Shown here one piece after another: positions 11,308-24,014 of a stretch of 64,000 bases of DNA. Made by a program: the position numbers and the translations under genes. Source of the stretch: Pomphorhynchus laevis (Eukaryota; Acanthocephala; Palaeacanthocephala; Echinorhynchida; Pomphorhynchidae); NCBI GenBank assembly GCA_012934845.2, contig WNNJ02003342.1, positions 1-64,000 of the forward strand. Reading direction: 5' to 3'. The notes beneath the pieces are model-generated. The model ran no database searches. It was given only the letters and a program-made list of their open reading frames with translations, and was not told the DNA's origin. Numbering within the stretch: the first letter of the stretch is position 1; every line of letters starts with the position of its first letter.

Positions 11308-11716
11308 AATTACTAGTTATTACTAGCTTTAATAGTTGCTAATGGTTTTTGTTTCTTACCTTTTTTAGATAAAAGAAAAAACTTTTTAAAACCGAAAACC
11401 ACAATATTTTGGCTATTACGATTATCGATAACTGACTAATTAAAATTTATTAATTTCGAAATAAATTGATTACTGCTAAAGTTCCTGCTTAAATATCTTT
11501 GACTTTAATTTGTCGTCTGCTTGCTATTTAAAAAATGTTGCAAATTATATTACTAATGAATTTAAAAACTTTAACTTTTAATGCTAGCCAATCCGGTTGT
11601 ACAACAATACCTTAGGAACAGTAATAATACATTAGATATTATCACTTAAATAATTCATTTAATTTGTGTTTATATTTTGGAAAATATTTTCAAAAAATTC
11701 TAATCAACTTTGATTT

Positions 11717-11920
11717 TTAATTTTCTCCAAAGTGTGTTTGGTTATCACAAATGTAATACAAATTAGTACTAAGTTTTCCATAAATTGCCGAGGACGATTG
11801 TTTTAGAAATGTTCCATGTTGTCGTCTTAGATAATCATTTTCATATGCAAGATGTCTTCTTATTTCATCGAGTTTTCTTGAAATAGAATTTTTATAATAA
11901 ATTAAGCTTAAATTAGGCAA
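11717..11920 (-). CDS. 67-codon frame of unknown nature, unit 2 copy
   Basis: Identical to the frame at 8380-8583; see there. No function recognised. Confidence 0.25.
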   Translation of the reverse strand: MPNLSLIYYKNSISRKLDEIRRHLAYENDYLRRQHGTFLKQSSSAIYGKLSTNLYYICDNQTHFGEN

Positions 11921-13778
11921 ATTACTCTAACATTTCGTAAATTATTTTGCTCTCTTACTTTACAGTTCGCTATAATATTTAATCAATAAAGACAGATTGT
12001 ATTTACATTATCAGCTATTTATAGAAAATTAATTTTAAATATTTTCAATTGAAAAAGATTTATTTTTAATCTTTTAAATTATCACTTTTTCTTTTAAATC
12101 TTTAAGGATTCATTAGCTATAAAAATCGGCATTCATTAGTGAAACTTTTAACACTTGCAATGATGGCATAGTCCATCAAATATAGTGTTTCTTGAAAATT
12201 TAATTTCTTCTTATCAAAAAATTTTAAATTTTACAGTTATGAATTTAAATTGAATTTAATTATTTAAGTACAAATTATGTTCAACAATATGAAATTAAAC
12301 ATTCTTTGGGAAATTTTGCAACCAACTTTTGCAACTATTTAAACAATTTCAAAAATTCAGCATATTGCAACTTTTAAAATCCAATATAAGCGCTAATAAA
12401 ACTTAACATTCTTTTTAATATGTGAAACGAAAGGACGTTATACTAATCTGCTCATAAATCCTAGACATATGCCTGCAAACTAGTGTATGAATATCGTCAC
12501 GAACAACTTGCAACAAGATCAAAATTGCACGATAGTTTCGTTCAAGTTTTTTTAAACGTTAATGATAAGTGTCTACGCCCTGAATATCAGTGAGTAATAT
12601 CGTCGGCGCAGGATAACGTTAGTGGTTAGGTCGTGTGGTAACTGGTTCGAATTTGTAGACTCCTTACCTGTCTGACACTTTTTGAAGTATATTTTCAGAG
12701 CAGGTCATTAATCTGTGAAATGTAAGGATGATATACTACTTTATAATTCAATCCAAATACACTGTATACTAGTGTACGAATATCGTTACGAACAAGTTGA
12801 ACACGACCTAACGACTAGAATATTGTCACAAAACCTGCTGCAACACGATCTTGCCACTAACATCATCATGCGCCGACGTTAGTAGTCAGAGGATCACCAG
12901 GGCGCAGGCACTGAGCACTAACTTCTTAACATACTGTAATAGTTAGATGGTATATATAATCCAGCTAGTTGTTGAAAAATTGCAAGCGTTCTTGCTAATT
13001 TATAGACTCTTTACCAGTATAACACATTCCAAAATAGATTTCCTGAGAAGGTCATTAATATATGAAATATAAGTTTGCTATAATGATCTATGTTTCAATA
13101 TTAAACTGGTATGCCAACTGGTTTACAAATATCGTGACGAACCAGTTATAACAACATAATCATCAGGGCGCAGACATTAAGCAGTATAATATCCTTACAT
13201 TTCACAGATTAATAACCTGTTCTAAAAATATATTTCGACAAGTATTAGACCAGTTAGTACTAAATTAGTGGAAATTTGTTTTCCATGTGGAAATGTTGGA
13301 GCTTGCATCCTGACTATTCACAAGGCATTACCATCAGCACACAATGATATTATCGATTAAGTCGTGTCACAACTGGTTCGTGATAATATTCATATACTAT
13401 TAAGAGACGTTTCGGATTAAAGCAGATTTGTATAACATTTTACATTTCACATTCTGAATGACCTGATCTAGAAATTTATTGTAAAGTGTAAGATTAATAA
13501 GTTTAGAAATTCGCGAAATTTCACGATCTTTTAACACAAACTAGATTTATAGTAGAGCTTAATTATTACATGTTGGAACATAAGGCACAGTGGTTAACCC
13601 ATGATCGATTTATAGATAGGTAAATTTTTTAGATCAATTTATATATAGATTTATAGATATATTTATAGAGAGCTAGATTTATAATATATCATCAAATTAT
13701 TGCATGTTGGAGCATAAGGACACAGTGGTTGCGCCCTGATATAACAACCGATACGGATGTTTTTTTTCTAATTTTTAT

Positions 13779-13967
13779 GTGGACCGAACCCAGAGGTACT
13801 GCAATACCGGGTCAATCCGTGGACAGTGCTGTGCAAGCACAAACAAATGCCCCAAATGCAAAAATCGGAATGACAGGTTTATGAGGACCAATAGGCCCTC
13901 CGTTAGCTGTCACACTAACGAGAACAGATACTACACTTTGATCTTAGCCGTAAGGCCGAGAAGCGAT
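13779..13967 (-). ncRNA. U2: U2 snRNA gene, copy 3
   Basis: Full 189-nt U2 with GTAGTA, Sm site GATTTTTGC and stem IV GGTATTGCAGTACC, which matches the form found in most animals. Its 3' flank equals that of copy 2 (tandem unit end), but its 5' side runs into block B instead of the Naiad fragment, so it marks the edge of the array. Likely functional. Confidence 0.95.
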
Positions 13968-14118
13968 AACTTTCAAATTTGCTCAGATCAGAATATCCTC
14001 TATCAGATTTTAGTATGCATCCGAGAAAAGCAAACCCGCAATGAAATAATAAATTAACCGACATTTATAAAACGTTACTTATTTACTGCGAAACATGTTT
14101 TTTATTTTAAGCTAATAA
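13968..14118 (-). promoter_or_regulatory. Upstream region of U2 copy 3
   Basis: The same conserved U2 5' flank; here it continues without a break into block B, which probably shows the arrangement before the Naiad fragment entered the tandem unit. Confidence 0.5.
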
Positions 14119-14136
14119 ATGTTTAGACTCGTTTTC

Positions 14137-15290
14137 AAAAATAAAGTTAATATTATTCGATATATTTGTTCTTTAATAATTGAGAGAATTTTACAGTATC
14201 TTACATTAAAATATATCTTTTATTTTAACTCGGATTTTAAAATCGAAAACCACGATATTTTCGCTAATATCTCTGAATTTTATTTATCGTCTATTTGCTC
14301 GTCAATTAAATTGAGTAACATCTACGCTTATTTGTCGAAATAGTTGTGTTAATAAAGCATTCTTAACTTAAACGCGATTCAAATCTAATCGAAATATTGG
14401 GTCATTAGGAATAATCAATATTTCGACATTATTTCAGCTCACTATCATAGTTCACTTTATTAAAAATATTGAATTATTAATGATTTTATAAAATATAAAA
14501 ATATCATTTTGCTTTAATTTTAAGATCACGATATATTCATTTTACCTATAACATTTGTGAACGAAATAATGAAGTTTAAACTTGATATCTCACTTTAACT
14601 AAAACTGAGAAATCAGATTAGCTAACTGAGTCTATTTATTATATACAAAAGATAAAATTAAAATTTTTGATAAATAAAATATAGATAAAAAATTATTAAT
14701 AATAAATAATATAATTTATATGAAGTTAAAAATAAAAATTAAATCTATATTTTTTATAATTTTTTACAAATTTACACCTGTTTAACAAAGCTGTACCTGA
14801 TATTTGAGAATAGAATTCTGATATTTTATGAATATACTATTAGATAACATATGAGGTATTAAATAATCAAGTAATATTTAATTATTATTTAAATAATCAA
14901 ATAATAAATAATTAAAAGATTTTATATAATTTATATTTATATCAATTTAAAACATTTAATTAGAATTTAAAATAAAATTCAATTCTTATTAATTGACTCA
15001 TAAAAATACACGATGTATCGGTTTACAATTTTTAGCAGGTATTTAATTTAAAATTTTTATGAACTCAAATTGTGTCCAGAATCTCAAAGATGTTCTGGTA
15101 GTTTTGCAGCTGCGCGCCTTTTAATCATTAATGATTAAGTTTTTTATTTTGATAAAATCTAATTATAGTATTAAGAATGAATCTTAAAAAATTCTGATTT
15201 AAAAATATATTTCGTCATTTGTACTTTATTTCGTCTTATAATTAAAAAATTTACTTTCACTTCGTATTGAGTTTTTAATTAAAATATTCT
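14137..15290. repeat. Dispersed block B, upstream of U2 copy 3
   Basis: Close copy of block A (1313-2470) and block C (38893-40018). The region 15290-15890 that follows is AT-rich, with short direct repeats of about 30 bp around ATGTTCTTTAGAAAT (15290-15365) and no convincing gene. Confidence 0.75.
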
Positions 15291-15889
15291 TTAGAAATAA
15301 AGAGCATTAATAAATAAATGTTCTTTAGAAATTAAGAACATTAATAAATGTTCTTTTGATTAAATAATTGATGTTCTTTCGATTATTAGAAATAATCGAA
15401 AATAAGAATGTCAAATATAAATTCACTTTATATTCTGTAGCAGAGAAACAAATAGGCTTCGTATCGCCTTTCAACTCACAGGCAATTCGCTAAAGCTTTA
15501 TCTATTATCATTATCATTGGATTCAAATTGCACTTAAACGAATAGCTATCGTTGTTGTTGGCATCATTGCAAAATCTAAAGTAAATATAAAATCCAGATG
15601 CTATTTTTGTTTTATTTTTATTGATCTTCGATACAATTCTAGTTGATGTGAAATTCAATTTTGTCGCAAAATTTTTACGAAACTTCGTAGCGTTTGCCAC
15701 TAAGTCATCGCACAATGCAGAATGGCTCGCCTTGCAGTGTAAATATTTTATATTTGCTAAATATTTAAGGAATATCAGGACAGACATGCTGTTCCTGCTT
15801 CGACCTAACATGCAACGTCCTTCCGTGAAGCCGCGAAAAATTCATATCACTCGAAGGCAGAAAATTTGAAAATAATTGAAATGAAACAA

Positions 15890-18800
15890 AAAATGGATGA
15901 AGTTGGATGTGATTATTAAGAGGTTAGTAAAAGCCCTAATCTCGCCTGGACCAACTCCTGTGATCTCAAAATTCAACTTTAACAAACTGACGGCCCTGGC
16001 CAACCCGGTTTTAGTTAATTATCTAAAAAATGTAATAAATTGAAAATTAGCAACGATGCCGAAGCCATTGAAGTGATTATAAGCCGCCTACTAGCAAGGG
16101 TGACGACAGTTTTCTCTCTGTGAGAGCTAGATGTGGTACGGATAAGCCTCCCACCTCTTTTCCCAACTAGGGGCTGTATGCTGACCAAGGTAACACTAAT
16201 GCAATGGTAAGTTGCTTTGAAAATTTTTATCTAAACATTGTTTAGTGAAATGTGGAATTCGAGAGGTGCTTCTGTCCTTTGTCTTTTAATTGTCGCGATG
16301 CAAACGTCATAGTCCTTTAAGATACTAGATCTTTACGGTCAACCCAGCACATTACTCGATTTATACCTAAGCACACAACTTCCCACTTTACTCCGTATAT
16401 AATCACACCTCACTCCTCTTAATCTCAAGATCTTCTAACCTTTGTTAAGAGCCACTTAAGATCATCAATTTTACTCAACTATTCTTGTCTAACCATGTCT
16501 TATTTAGCGATAAAACTCTGGAATAACTGTAAATGCATCAGCATAGCCAATATTTATATTCGGCCCGTAGAGATTCACAAGAACCGTGACCTCCTAGACA
16601 GGATATTGGGAAGCGGCTATGACATGTTACCTAATGACTTTAATGACAAAACTAGTCGTTAAATTAATGCAGCACTTCACAGAGCCATGAATGAATATCT
16701 TATTCACAAACTACCGTCCCCTTCCTTTCATTGCACAGCAACAAATTCTCTTCTCGACTTACTACTGCTACATGAGAAGTGGCTGTTAAAGCCGTCTGTA
16801 TTGATCAGTTAGCGCCAACAATTGTCCATCTCGCACAGCCTACTTCGTTAGCTGCTTGAGGAAATCACGTTGCTGAGAAGGAGATTCTACTTTGATCCAA
16901 TCAGAGTGACCTTCTTCCAGACAGCTATCCGACACTTTCCTGTTGTAGAAAATGCAAGTTTGACCCGATTTAATTCATATCTCTCTTCGCAAGCTACCAC
17001 AATTATTTCGACCACCTAAAATCGATTTCTTTCATCGCTTCTCTTCCCTAAAATCGATTACTGCCTCAGCCTTTTCGCAAATTCTCCAAAATCCATCATC
17101 ATACCCCATACAACGAATAATCAACTCCGCCGTTCAAGTGCTCTTTCGTCTCCGTCGCTTCGATCACACATCCACATATCTTGCCCAACTCTCCTGGCCC
17201 ACAATCCACATCAAACAAACTCCGTCTTCTCGTAGCTTTTCGTCTCATCGCTGTCGGCTCCTTATCGTTTATCAACCTTCCTTTCTTAGATGACACTTAC
17301 CCCACCTCGTTATCGCTGCGTTCCTGGCATACCCTCTTACTCCACGTTCCGAATTATTCCGACAACTATGTTCTTCGACCCTTCCTCGTCGCCGCCCCAC
17401 TCGCCTGGAATCAACTCCCTCTCGATGTCCGACGCGCTCCCTCCTTTATCCCATTCAAACATCTCCTCCGTTCACACCTTCTCGACACATGATTTACATT
17501 ATTGTTTGTTGTGGTCATGTAACCGTGCGCTGACACGCATTTGCCACGTTAAAATAATTTTTTTATAATTGTCGAATATTAAATCCCTCTCCGACAAAGC
17601 TCAAGGTCCTTTCAAAAATGCTACACCTTCTCAATCTCTATGTTTCCTTCAGACAGGCCCTCTCGAAAGAATACTAAAGCTGTAGATATAGACTCTAGCC
17701 GAGTAGAGATAGGGCGAGCATTGTCGCTTAAATCCTTCCCAGTCTTCCTGTTGGAAGATTTTCAAGAAGGAAAGTTTGTCTGTTGGAAGGAGATATCATC
17801 GGGTTAGATTGATAAAGTTTTGGAGAAGTCACTATCACAACACAATTATGGAGCCACAAATCTCACCAACCAATCTCACATTGGGGTGACTTCAGCAGTA
17901 TAGACTTATCTGTTACATAATGTCATAAATTCCTGCAGCAACTACTGGGTATTTCCAAAACCCGCTCTCCACTCACAAGTTCGTATCTGTCAGCTTTCGA
18001 CAGAGTCATAGAAAGAAGGTGGCCATTACAATGCTTTTAGCCTCCCGTTCGATGTTACAGGCAATATTAGCCAGTAACATCGTAGATTTTTTAAAGGAAA
18101 AGTAGTCTATTGTCCTAAAGATATGTGGCCCATTTCGATTCACAACTCTCTAATCTCAATCTACGAGAAAGCGTTGGCTCATAGAATCCACGACCATCTA
18201 AGTAGGCGGAAGTTAATCCCACCGAATTTTATGGCTTTGTAAAAGGTCGCGGTCGCTCCGTCTATTCAGCGATTGGTACAGTGCATCAATTTTGTCAAGA
18301 AAATGGTCATCAGCTTGCTCAGCAAGCTGATGACAAACATTTAAGTCTTTCTTGACTCTTCTGCTGCATTCGACCGCATCTCTATTCATTTGTTATCTGT
18401 TCTCTCAGTTCTCTCGGGTTGCCAGCGATAATTGTTAATAAGGTGGAGATATTGCTGTACACCAAACGATTTTTTACGAGGATGACTCTTATGCACGCCA
18501 GTTTAACCCTATTACTGGTGCGCCCTAAGTCTCCCTACTTTCTCCTATCTTATATCTTGCTCCCTATATTGTTCTATTTAAACCTTTTAATCGTGATCAA
18601 CATATAGTGGTATTCGCTGATGATACCACATCCTTGTTTCATGGACGCAGGTGCAAAGATTCAGTCTAGAACATCAGCCGGTTAAATTAAATCATTACGG
18701 TGAAATCGTCAGTGTCCTGAAGAGAGCTTGTTTTACAGTATATCTGAAGAGAGCTAGTTGGGCCCTGAAATGTTCCCAACGTATGTCATTATATGTGAGT

Positions 18801-19260
18801 GCGTCTTTGGCTTACTTGGGATTAGTATTATTTCAAGAGGACCACGCCTAAAGCAAATACGAACATTTCTGAAGCTCATCACGTCGAGACTACCGACCAT
18901 ACAACGATGATACCACATCCTTGTTTTCTGGACGCAGGTGCAAATATGCAGTCTCGGACATCAAGCGTTTCTTTTTGAGATTAAAAGATCAGATGCCTCT
19001 TCCAATCTTATTCTCAACTCATCAAAACCGCATGTGGGCGTCTCCAATGACACCTCTGCTACAGAGAAAAAGCTAAAAAGACAAGCGATATTTTCTCTCT
19101 TCTCCATTTTAAACAATCAACCCCTCTCAATCTTTACACATCGAATAAGATACCTGGGATTTACCATTACGGATAAATGGTCTTTTAAATCAGAGTTAAA
19201 TATATTCAAAAGTGTCCTGAAGAGAGCTAGATGAGCCTTGAAACGGGATATCTGTCATCA
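15890..19260 (+). mobile_element. Jockey/I-like LINE (family C), decayed copy with nested insertion
   Basis: Pieces of an APE-type LINE lie in order. Near 16545-16800 is the endonuclease (IANIYIRP, then NDFNDKTSR, then NSLLDLLLLHEKW). At 16800-17010 and 17580-18150 is the linker before the RT. At 18170-19260 is the RT, with FLDSSAAFDRI-like motif A near 18345-18380 and an intact ADDTTSLFHGRRCKD motif C near 18615-18655. The motif C region is duplicated in direct order (about 18610-18720 and 18895-19000), and many stops interrupt it. The paralogue at 43130-44960 aligns over the linker and RT. A different LINE end is inserted at about 17010-17578. Clade assignment (Jockey/I/R1 group) rests on motif style only. 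Confidence 0.75.
17010..17578 (+). mobile_element. 3' end of another LINE (family D), nested in family C
   Basis: It interrupts family C between its CGACCACCTAAA and ATCCCTCTCC sequences, which are nearly adjacent in the other copy. The frame 17181-17492 encodes the typical C-terminus of many APE-type LINEs: LRSWHTLLLHVP, then RPFLVAAPLAWNQLPLDVR and FKHLLRSHLL. Just upstream, another frame gives ALFRLRRFDHTSTYLAQLSW, the thumb segment, so at least one frame change separates them. High GC and limited damage suggest it is younger than its host element. 5' truncation is complete, as usual for LINEs. Confidence 0.75.
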
Positions 19261-19427
19261 AGAGAGAGTGATCAGATTCCCCTCCGGGCATCTGACTTTA
19301 ATAAATATAATATCTAACTTTAATAAAGTTAAATATTAAATATAAAATAAAATTTTCACAAAGTGATGGCTTTTTATTTTACATTAAAAAAACGATTAAA
19401 ACGATTCTGTTTTTATAAAAATCGTGC

Positions 19428-19945
19428 TTATAAACATATCGAATAAAACAACCTGTTTATAAAATGATTTTTATACGCAGCCACTCTAGGTAGCATTTAT
19501 TAATATTAACATATTGAATGAGAGTCAAGTCTGACTGATACTTGCATTTATACAGCCAAATATTCCTTATTCATGTGGATATAATTCTACCTGCCAAATA
19601 AGTCGCAATTTCGCAGCCCTATAGGCAATATATGTTTCAAGCCTGTATCTTGGTCAAGGAGAGTCGCATAAAGACTGCAGATGAATTTCTTAAAATTCCA
19701 CTAGCTAAGGAAATCGTGCACAATAAAGAATTTTAGATATCAATCATTATTACAGAGTTATTTTCGTATGCATTTAAAAATGTTACAATAAAGCTGCCGG
19801 TTTTACTTACTTCGTCGTATTTATGCCACATTTACGAAGTATTTCTTGCTGAATGTTTTCCATCGAAGCTGTAATGTTTTTAAGCTTCTTTTCATTAAAC
19901 GAGTTAAGCAACAGGATTTGGTAATGACATACTTTCTGGTTTTCA
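19428..19945 (-). CDS. Unrecognised host gene, last three exons
   Basis: Three exons in consistent phase on the minus strand: 19945-19811 (135 bp), 19674-19591 (84 bp) and 19485-19428 (58 bp, ending in TAA). Introns are 136 and 105 bp. Splice sites are good: TATTATACAG, GTAAGT, CATCTGCAG, GTAGAA, CTACCTAG. All junctions are phase 2. The first exon encodes ENQKVCHYQILLLNSFNEKK and then KNITASMENIQQEILRKCG, probably helical; the second DQDTGLKHILPIGLRNCD; the third VAAYKNHFINRLFYSICL. I do not recognise the protein. Upstream exons would lie to the right; the protein-like segment at 22384-22480 on the same strand is a candidate, but a LINE and repeats separate them. Confidence 0.6.
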
Positions 19946-20087
19946 CTGTATAATAAAAATGTGGATCTAATAAAATCTCATTATAGTTCTTGAAAAGATA
20001 TATCTCATTAAATAAATCTAATTATAGTTAGAAATTATCTCATTATAATCTAATTATAAATCTCATTATAGTTCTCATTATAGTTCT

Positions 20088-20605
20088 TGATAACTTCCTA
20101 TATTTGAAATAAAGCCAACGTCAATTTGGTATGGGTGGACAAGATTTGTCGCTTACTCAATACCTATATTTAACCAGAAAATGACGAGAGGGAAATATTG
20201 ATGCTGAGTTAATTTAATTAAAATTTTTAAGTTTCCAGGATATACCAGGTATAGTTAAACGACAACAAAAATTATTTTGTTGTCGTTAAACGACAAATTA
20301 TTTAACTATAAACGACAAATTATTTTTGTTGTCGTTTGTTATTTAAATAATAAATTTAAATTATTGTAATAAACTGCATGGTATTTGAGAATATAATCCA
20401 AATATACCACGAAATTTCAATTCTGATATGTTTGTCAAAAGAAGATGTGATTTCCACAGAAACTGTCAGCTCGTTTCAAATTACTGATGCGCGTTCAAAA
20501 ATACGTTCAACTAAGCTTTAGCCTGATTATTAAAATGAACAAAACTATCGATATTAGGTTAATTTAATTAAAAAATATATTGTTTTAGACTGCATGATAT
20601 TTGAA
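20088..20605. repeat. Direct repeat, left copy (right copy 22376-22805)
   Basis: About 500 bp starting near TTTGGTATGGGTGGACAAGAT and ending near TTTTAGACTGCATGATAT occur here and, with small gaps, at 22376-22805. A shorter part (from GATCCGCGTTCAAAAATACG) recurs at 20738-20860 and 21930-22040. The two long copies flank a LINE fragment, so the region looks like an old duplication into which other elements moved. Confidence 0.8.
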
Positions 20606-20959
20606 TATTATTTCAGAATACGACGATTTCCCTATTATGAATGAATTTATTCTTACATAAAACGTAAATTTATAGCCCGTCAAGTTCCTATTTGTTTTCA
20701 AAAGTTTGTTTGTCTTCCATAACAAGTATGCTAGATCGCTGCAAATTATTGATCCGCGTTCAAAAATACGTTCGACTGAGCTGTAACCTGATTTTTAAAT
20801 GAACTTAAAATACCGATAGCGGATTAATTTAATTTAAAAATATTTTTAGACTGCATTATATCTATATATTATTTGAATATATAGATATTATATATACAGA
20901 TATAATATCGGTAATATTATTATTTATCTATATAATATTTGAATATTATCTGTCAAAAT

Positions 20960-21930
20960 TGCGTTTCTACGCTGTCAAAATGGCATTTCAACGAAACGTG
21001 TTTTGATTCTAAATTGAAAAATGCTCAAACGTCGTTGTAAGTTATTCTTCGAATATAAAAGGGGCGCTGTTAATTACTCCGATTTCTTTGTGTTTCGTAA
21101 CAAAGTGACTAAATTAAAACGTGAGAATAAGCTTCGATTTGAGGATAAACTTATGACTGATTTTAGGTTGGACCGAAAATCTCTCTTCCGTTTTGCATCG
21201 AGTAAGCTAAAGTTGCAGGATCCAAAATTCTGCATCAAGGATAATGATGTATTAGTAGTTGAGGATAAGTTGATAGCTAGATACTTCGCATTTGAGTTTG
21301 TTGCAGTTCAGGGTGAGTTTGATCAACAGTCAGACATCAATTTAATAAAATATGTTGAATTTTCTTCTTCTGCTTGGTTCGATGAATCTATTGTATACCA
21401 AGAATTACTATGGCTGAGGCAGTGCTCTTCTGCGGGTCCAGAAAATCTTCCTTCTATTCTGCTTAGAAATGTGACAAGCAGCATTGTCGTTCCATTAGTT
21501 CGAAGTTTTCAATATTCGATAGTTTACACAGTTTTTCCGACGATTGGAAAAGATCCATCGTCTTCCCTGTTTTAAAAAAGGTGATTGTTCACAGGTATGT
21601 AATTACAGGCCTATAAACCCGACGTGTATTTGCTGTAAAATTCTCGAATGATTAATTTTACAATGGATGAATGTGCACGTAATCGAGAAGTCACTGTTAC
21701 ATCCGACCCAACATGGTTTTCGTTCCCGGAGATCAACATCCACAAATCTTCTGGTTGCCCGACACACTTGGCTTCAGTCGTCAGACAACGGCTTTGATAG
21801 TGACATCCTGTTTATCGACATTGCCAAAGCGTTTGATACAGTAGACCATATAATACTGTTGAAAAAACTTACCACTTATGGATTTGACCCACACATCGTG
21901 TCCTGGATCGCTGCTAAATATTGACGCGAA
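20960..21930 (+). mobile_element. CR1-like LINE fragment (family E), truncated at both ends
   Basis: The frame 21021-21575 gives the linker before the RT, with typical words (SLFRFASSKLKLQ, then YQELLWLRQCSSAGPENLP, matching the L..L...SPGPD-IP box). After one frame change the RT start follows at 21667-21924: HPTQHGFRSRRSTSTNLL, then motif A as LFIDIAKAFDTVDHIILL. Sequence similarity stops right after motif A at about 21930, where a local repeat resumes, so the palm, thumb and 3' end are missing. The style is that of CR1/L2-like LINEs; the exact clade is not determined. Confidence 0.8.
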
Positions 21931-22287
21931 TTCAAAAATACATTCGACTGAACTTTAACCTGATTATTAAAATGAAAATAATATATCGACATTGAGTTAA
22001 TTTTATTTAAAAATATCGTATTAGACTGCATTATATATGTATATTATTTGAAAATATTATATGAAACCAAGAAGAGACTTCATGCTTTCACCCTTATCTT
22101 CCGTTGCAACATATTTTAAAGCAGAGAAACGATTTTTTGTGGGGGTATTTATCCTTTTAATATCATCTACGCTTTTATAATTATTAGTAGATGTCTTTTA
22201 CAATTCAGTTTACATGTTTTTATCTCATTGTTTTTCAACACAAATCTTGTTTCGAAGATTTTTATTCTCTACAGCCGGTATGGCCAA

Positions 22288-22325
22288 TATAAGTTATGGG
22301 CAGTTATGGGCAGTTATGGGCAGTT
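22288..22325. repeat. Decamer repeat, three to four copies
   Basis: GTTATGGGCA repeated head to tail. Confidence 0.9.
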
Positions 22326-22375
22326 TTATTCGGATTTGTATTCGATAAGGGTGGCTGATTGAATAAGTTATTAAT

Positions 22376-22805
22376 AGTTTGATAACTTAATATATTTGTA
22401 ATAAAGCCGTTGATTTGGTATGGGTGGACAAGATTAGCCGCATACTCAATATCTACATCTAACCAGAAATGATGAAGGACTTGAAATTTCGATAGTAAGC
22501 AAATATGTAAGCTCGCTGCTAAATAAATATTGTAATAAATATATATATTACTAATATTGTGATAAACTGTATAGTATTTGAGAATATAATCCAAATATAT
22601 CACGAAATTTCAATTCCGATATGTTTGTCAAAAGAAGATGTGATTTCCACAGAAACTGTTAGCTCGTTGCAAATTACTGATGCGCATTCAAAAATATGTT
22701 CAACTGAGCTTTAGCTTGATTATTAAAACGAACAAAACTATCGATATTAGGTCAATTTAATTAAAAAATATATATTGTTTTAGATTGCATGATATATCAT
22801 GATAT
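22376..22805 (-). repeat. Direct repeat, right copy, with a protein-like segment at 22384-22480
   Basis: Partner of 20088-20605. On the minus strand it reads FQVLHHFWLDVDIEYAANLV followed by HPYQINGFITN. The left copy keeps NLVHPYQI but has stops, so the segment may be an exon that was duplicated, with one copy decayed. Phase and splice sites are ambiguous and I do not recognise the sequence. Confidence 0.45.
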
Positions 22806-22974
22806 ATGCCACGTTATATATTTCAGGATACTACGTTAGTCTTCGCTTTTTCGTTCGTAGACCTGTTCGTTAAAGATAGTTAATTATTTAATTTTGAGTT
22901 AATTAATTTAATTTTAATTAAATTAATTTTGTTTATATTCAATTAGTAAGTCCATCAATTGTGATGATTTAAAG

Positions 22975-23056
22975 ATTGCAATATACGAAGTTACTTCGCG
23001 AACAAGTTGAGTTATTAAAAACAAATATTCGCTATAGACTTACAATTGCTTTGAGG
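22975..23056 (+). CDS. Exon-like segment, unrecognised
   Basis: After a possible acceptor (TTTAAAG) the frame reads LQYTKLLREQVELLKTNIRY then RLTIALR, and ends at GTAAAA. It looks amphipathic and helical, like a real exon, but no partner exon is identified. Confidence 0.25.
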
Positions 23057-23169
23057 TAAAATCATTAAGTTTGTTCAATGTTTGATTATGCAGATACATT
23101 GCAGTTTTCGTGCTAAATGTTAAGAAAAAAGTATACATATTTAGAGTTATCCTAATACGATGGTGGTAA

Positions 23170-24010
23170 TAAATATAATTGGAAGCTGGTTATCCCTACG
23201 AGCACACTTATTTTGTTTGCCCAAAATATATACATCAAAACGAGAACGACAATTTAATTAAACACTCCGAGATTCTAAAATCAGGGAAGATTTCTAAATT
23301 ATTATATAATAAGGTATTCTCTTTGAAAAAGTTCGATTGTGAAACGAGTATTCTTGTGGTATTTGTCAGTGATGGATGCACTAATTTCTTTAAAAGCCTA
23401 CAGTAAATATTTCCACATATCATTTAAAGAAAGCTCTTATAGCCGGACAATTTAAGAACAAACCGAAATATGAGTCGATTAATGTCACTTATGAAATCCC
23501 ATGCTTGGATTGCCAGGCAAATATTTTGGGCAAACAAACCTAGACTTAAAAACGGGAATAAAACAGCATAAATGCAAAAAAGGGAATACACATGTACATA
23601 CTAACTACAAAATTATGGCCGCTAAAGCACTTTATGATCGGACTGTCAATATATGCTCTACACCAATGACTAGGGACAGACAATTCCAGCGAATCTCGGA
23701 AATATTTGAATCTTCCTAGATTTTCATATATAAGCAATACGTCAAGCAATTAGCCGTTGTCTCAAGAATAGAATGAATGGCAATTATTTGAAAGCAGACG
23801 TGAGTGAGAAACAAGTAGTCATACCTGCGGAATTTGTCAGTGAGTCTAGCTTCTTAAAAACAGCATCCCATCAAATATTTCCTAATACCATTCAATGAAA
23901 ACTACTCTAGCCGGACAATTTAAGAACAAACCGAAATATAAGTCGACTAATGTCACTCATGAAACCCCATGTTTGGATTACCAGCCAAATACTTTGGCTG
24001 ATAAACTAAT
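23170..24010 (+). mobile_element. Penelope-like element debris with C-terminal-type GIY-YIG
   Basis: Around 23484-23580 two overlapping frames give YEIPCLDCQ and KYFGQTNLDLKTGIKQHKC. This is the start of the GIY-YIG endonuclease of canonical Penelope-like elements (I-P-C-x-x-C ... Y-x-G-Q-T ... R/G-I-K-x-H). A second, partial copy starts near 23913 with the same lead-in. The lineage differs from the Naiads in this window, whose endonuclease comes first and lacks this IPC word. Strongly decayed. 24090-24500 is AT-rich without features. Confidence 0.65.
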
Positions 24011-24014
24011 GATA

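Larger units (their letters stand above)
7105..13778. repeat. Tandem array: two 3,337-bp units, each with one U2 snRNA gene
   Basis: Unit 1 is 7105-10441 and unit 2 is 10442-13778. All landmarks recur at an offset of exactly 3,337 bp, with only scattered single-base differences (for example CAGTGG versus CAGAGG near 9551 and 12888). A third U2 gene and its promoter follow at 13779, after which the sequence switches to block B near 14155. Per unit: U2 gene, its 5' flank, a Naiad fragment, a 67-codon frame, then a cluster of direct and inverted motifs. Near-identity means recent duplication, gene conversion, or an assembly repeat. Confidence 0.95.

Noticed and set aside
15476-15869. Overlapping frames of 111 and 82 codons on both strands
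   Set aside because: No motif, no splice context, low complexity; probably chance in a less AT-rich patch.
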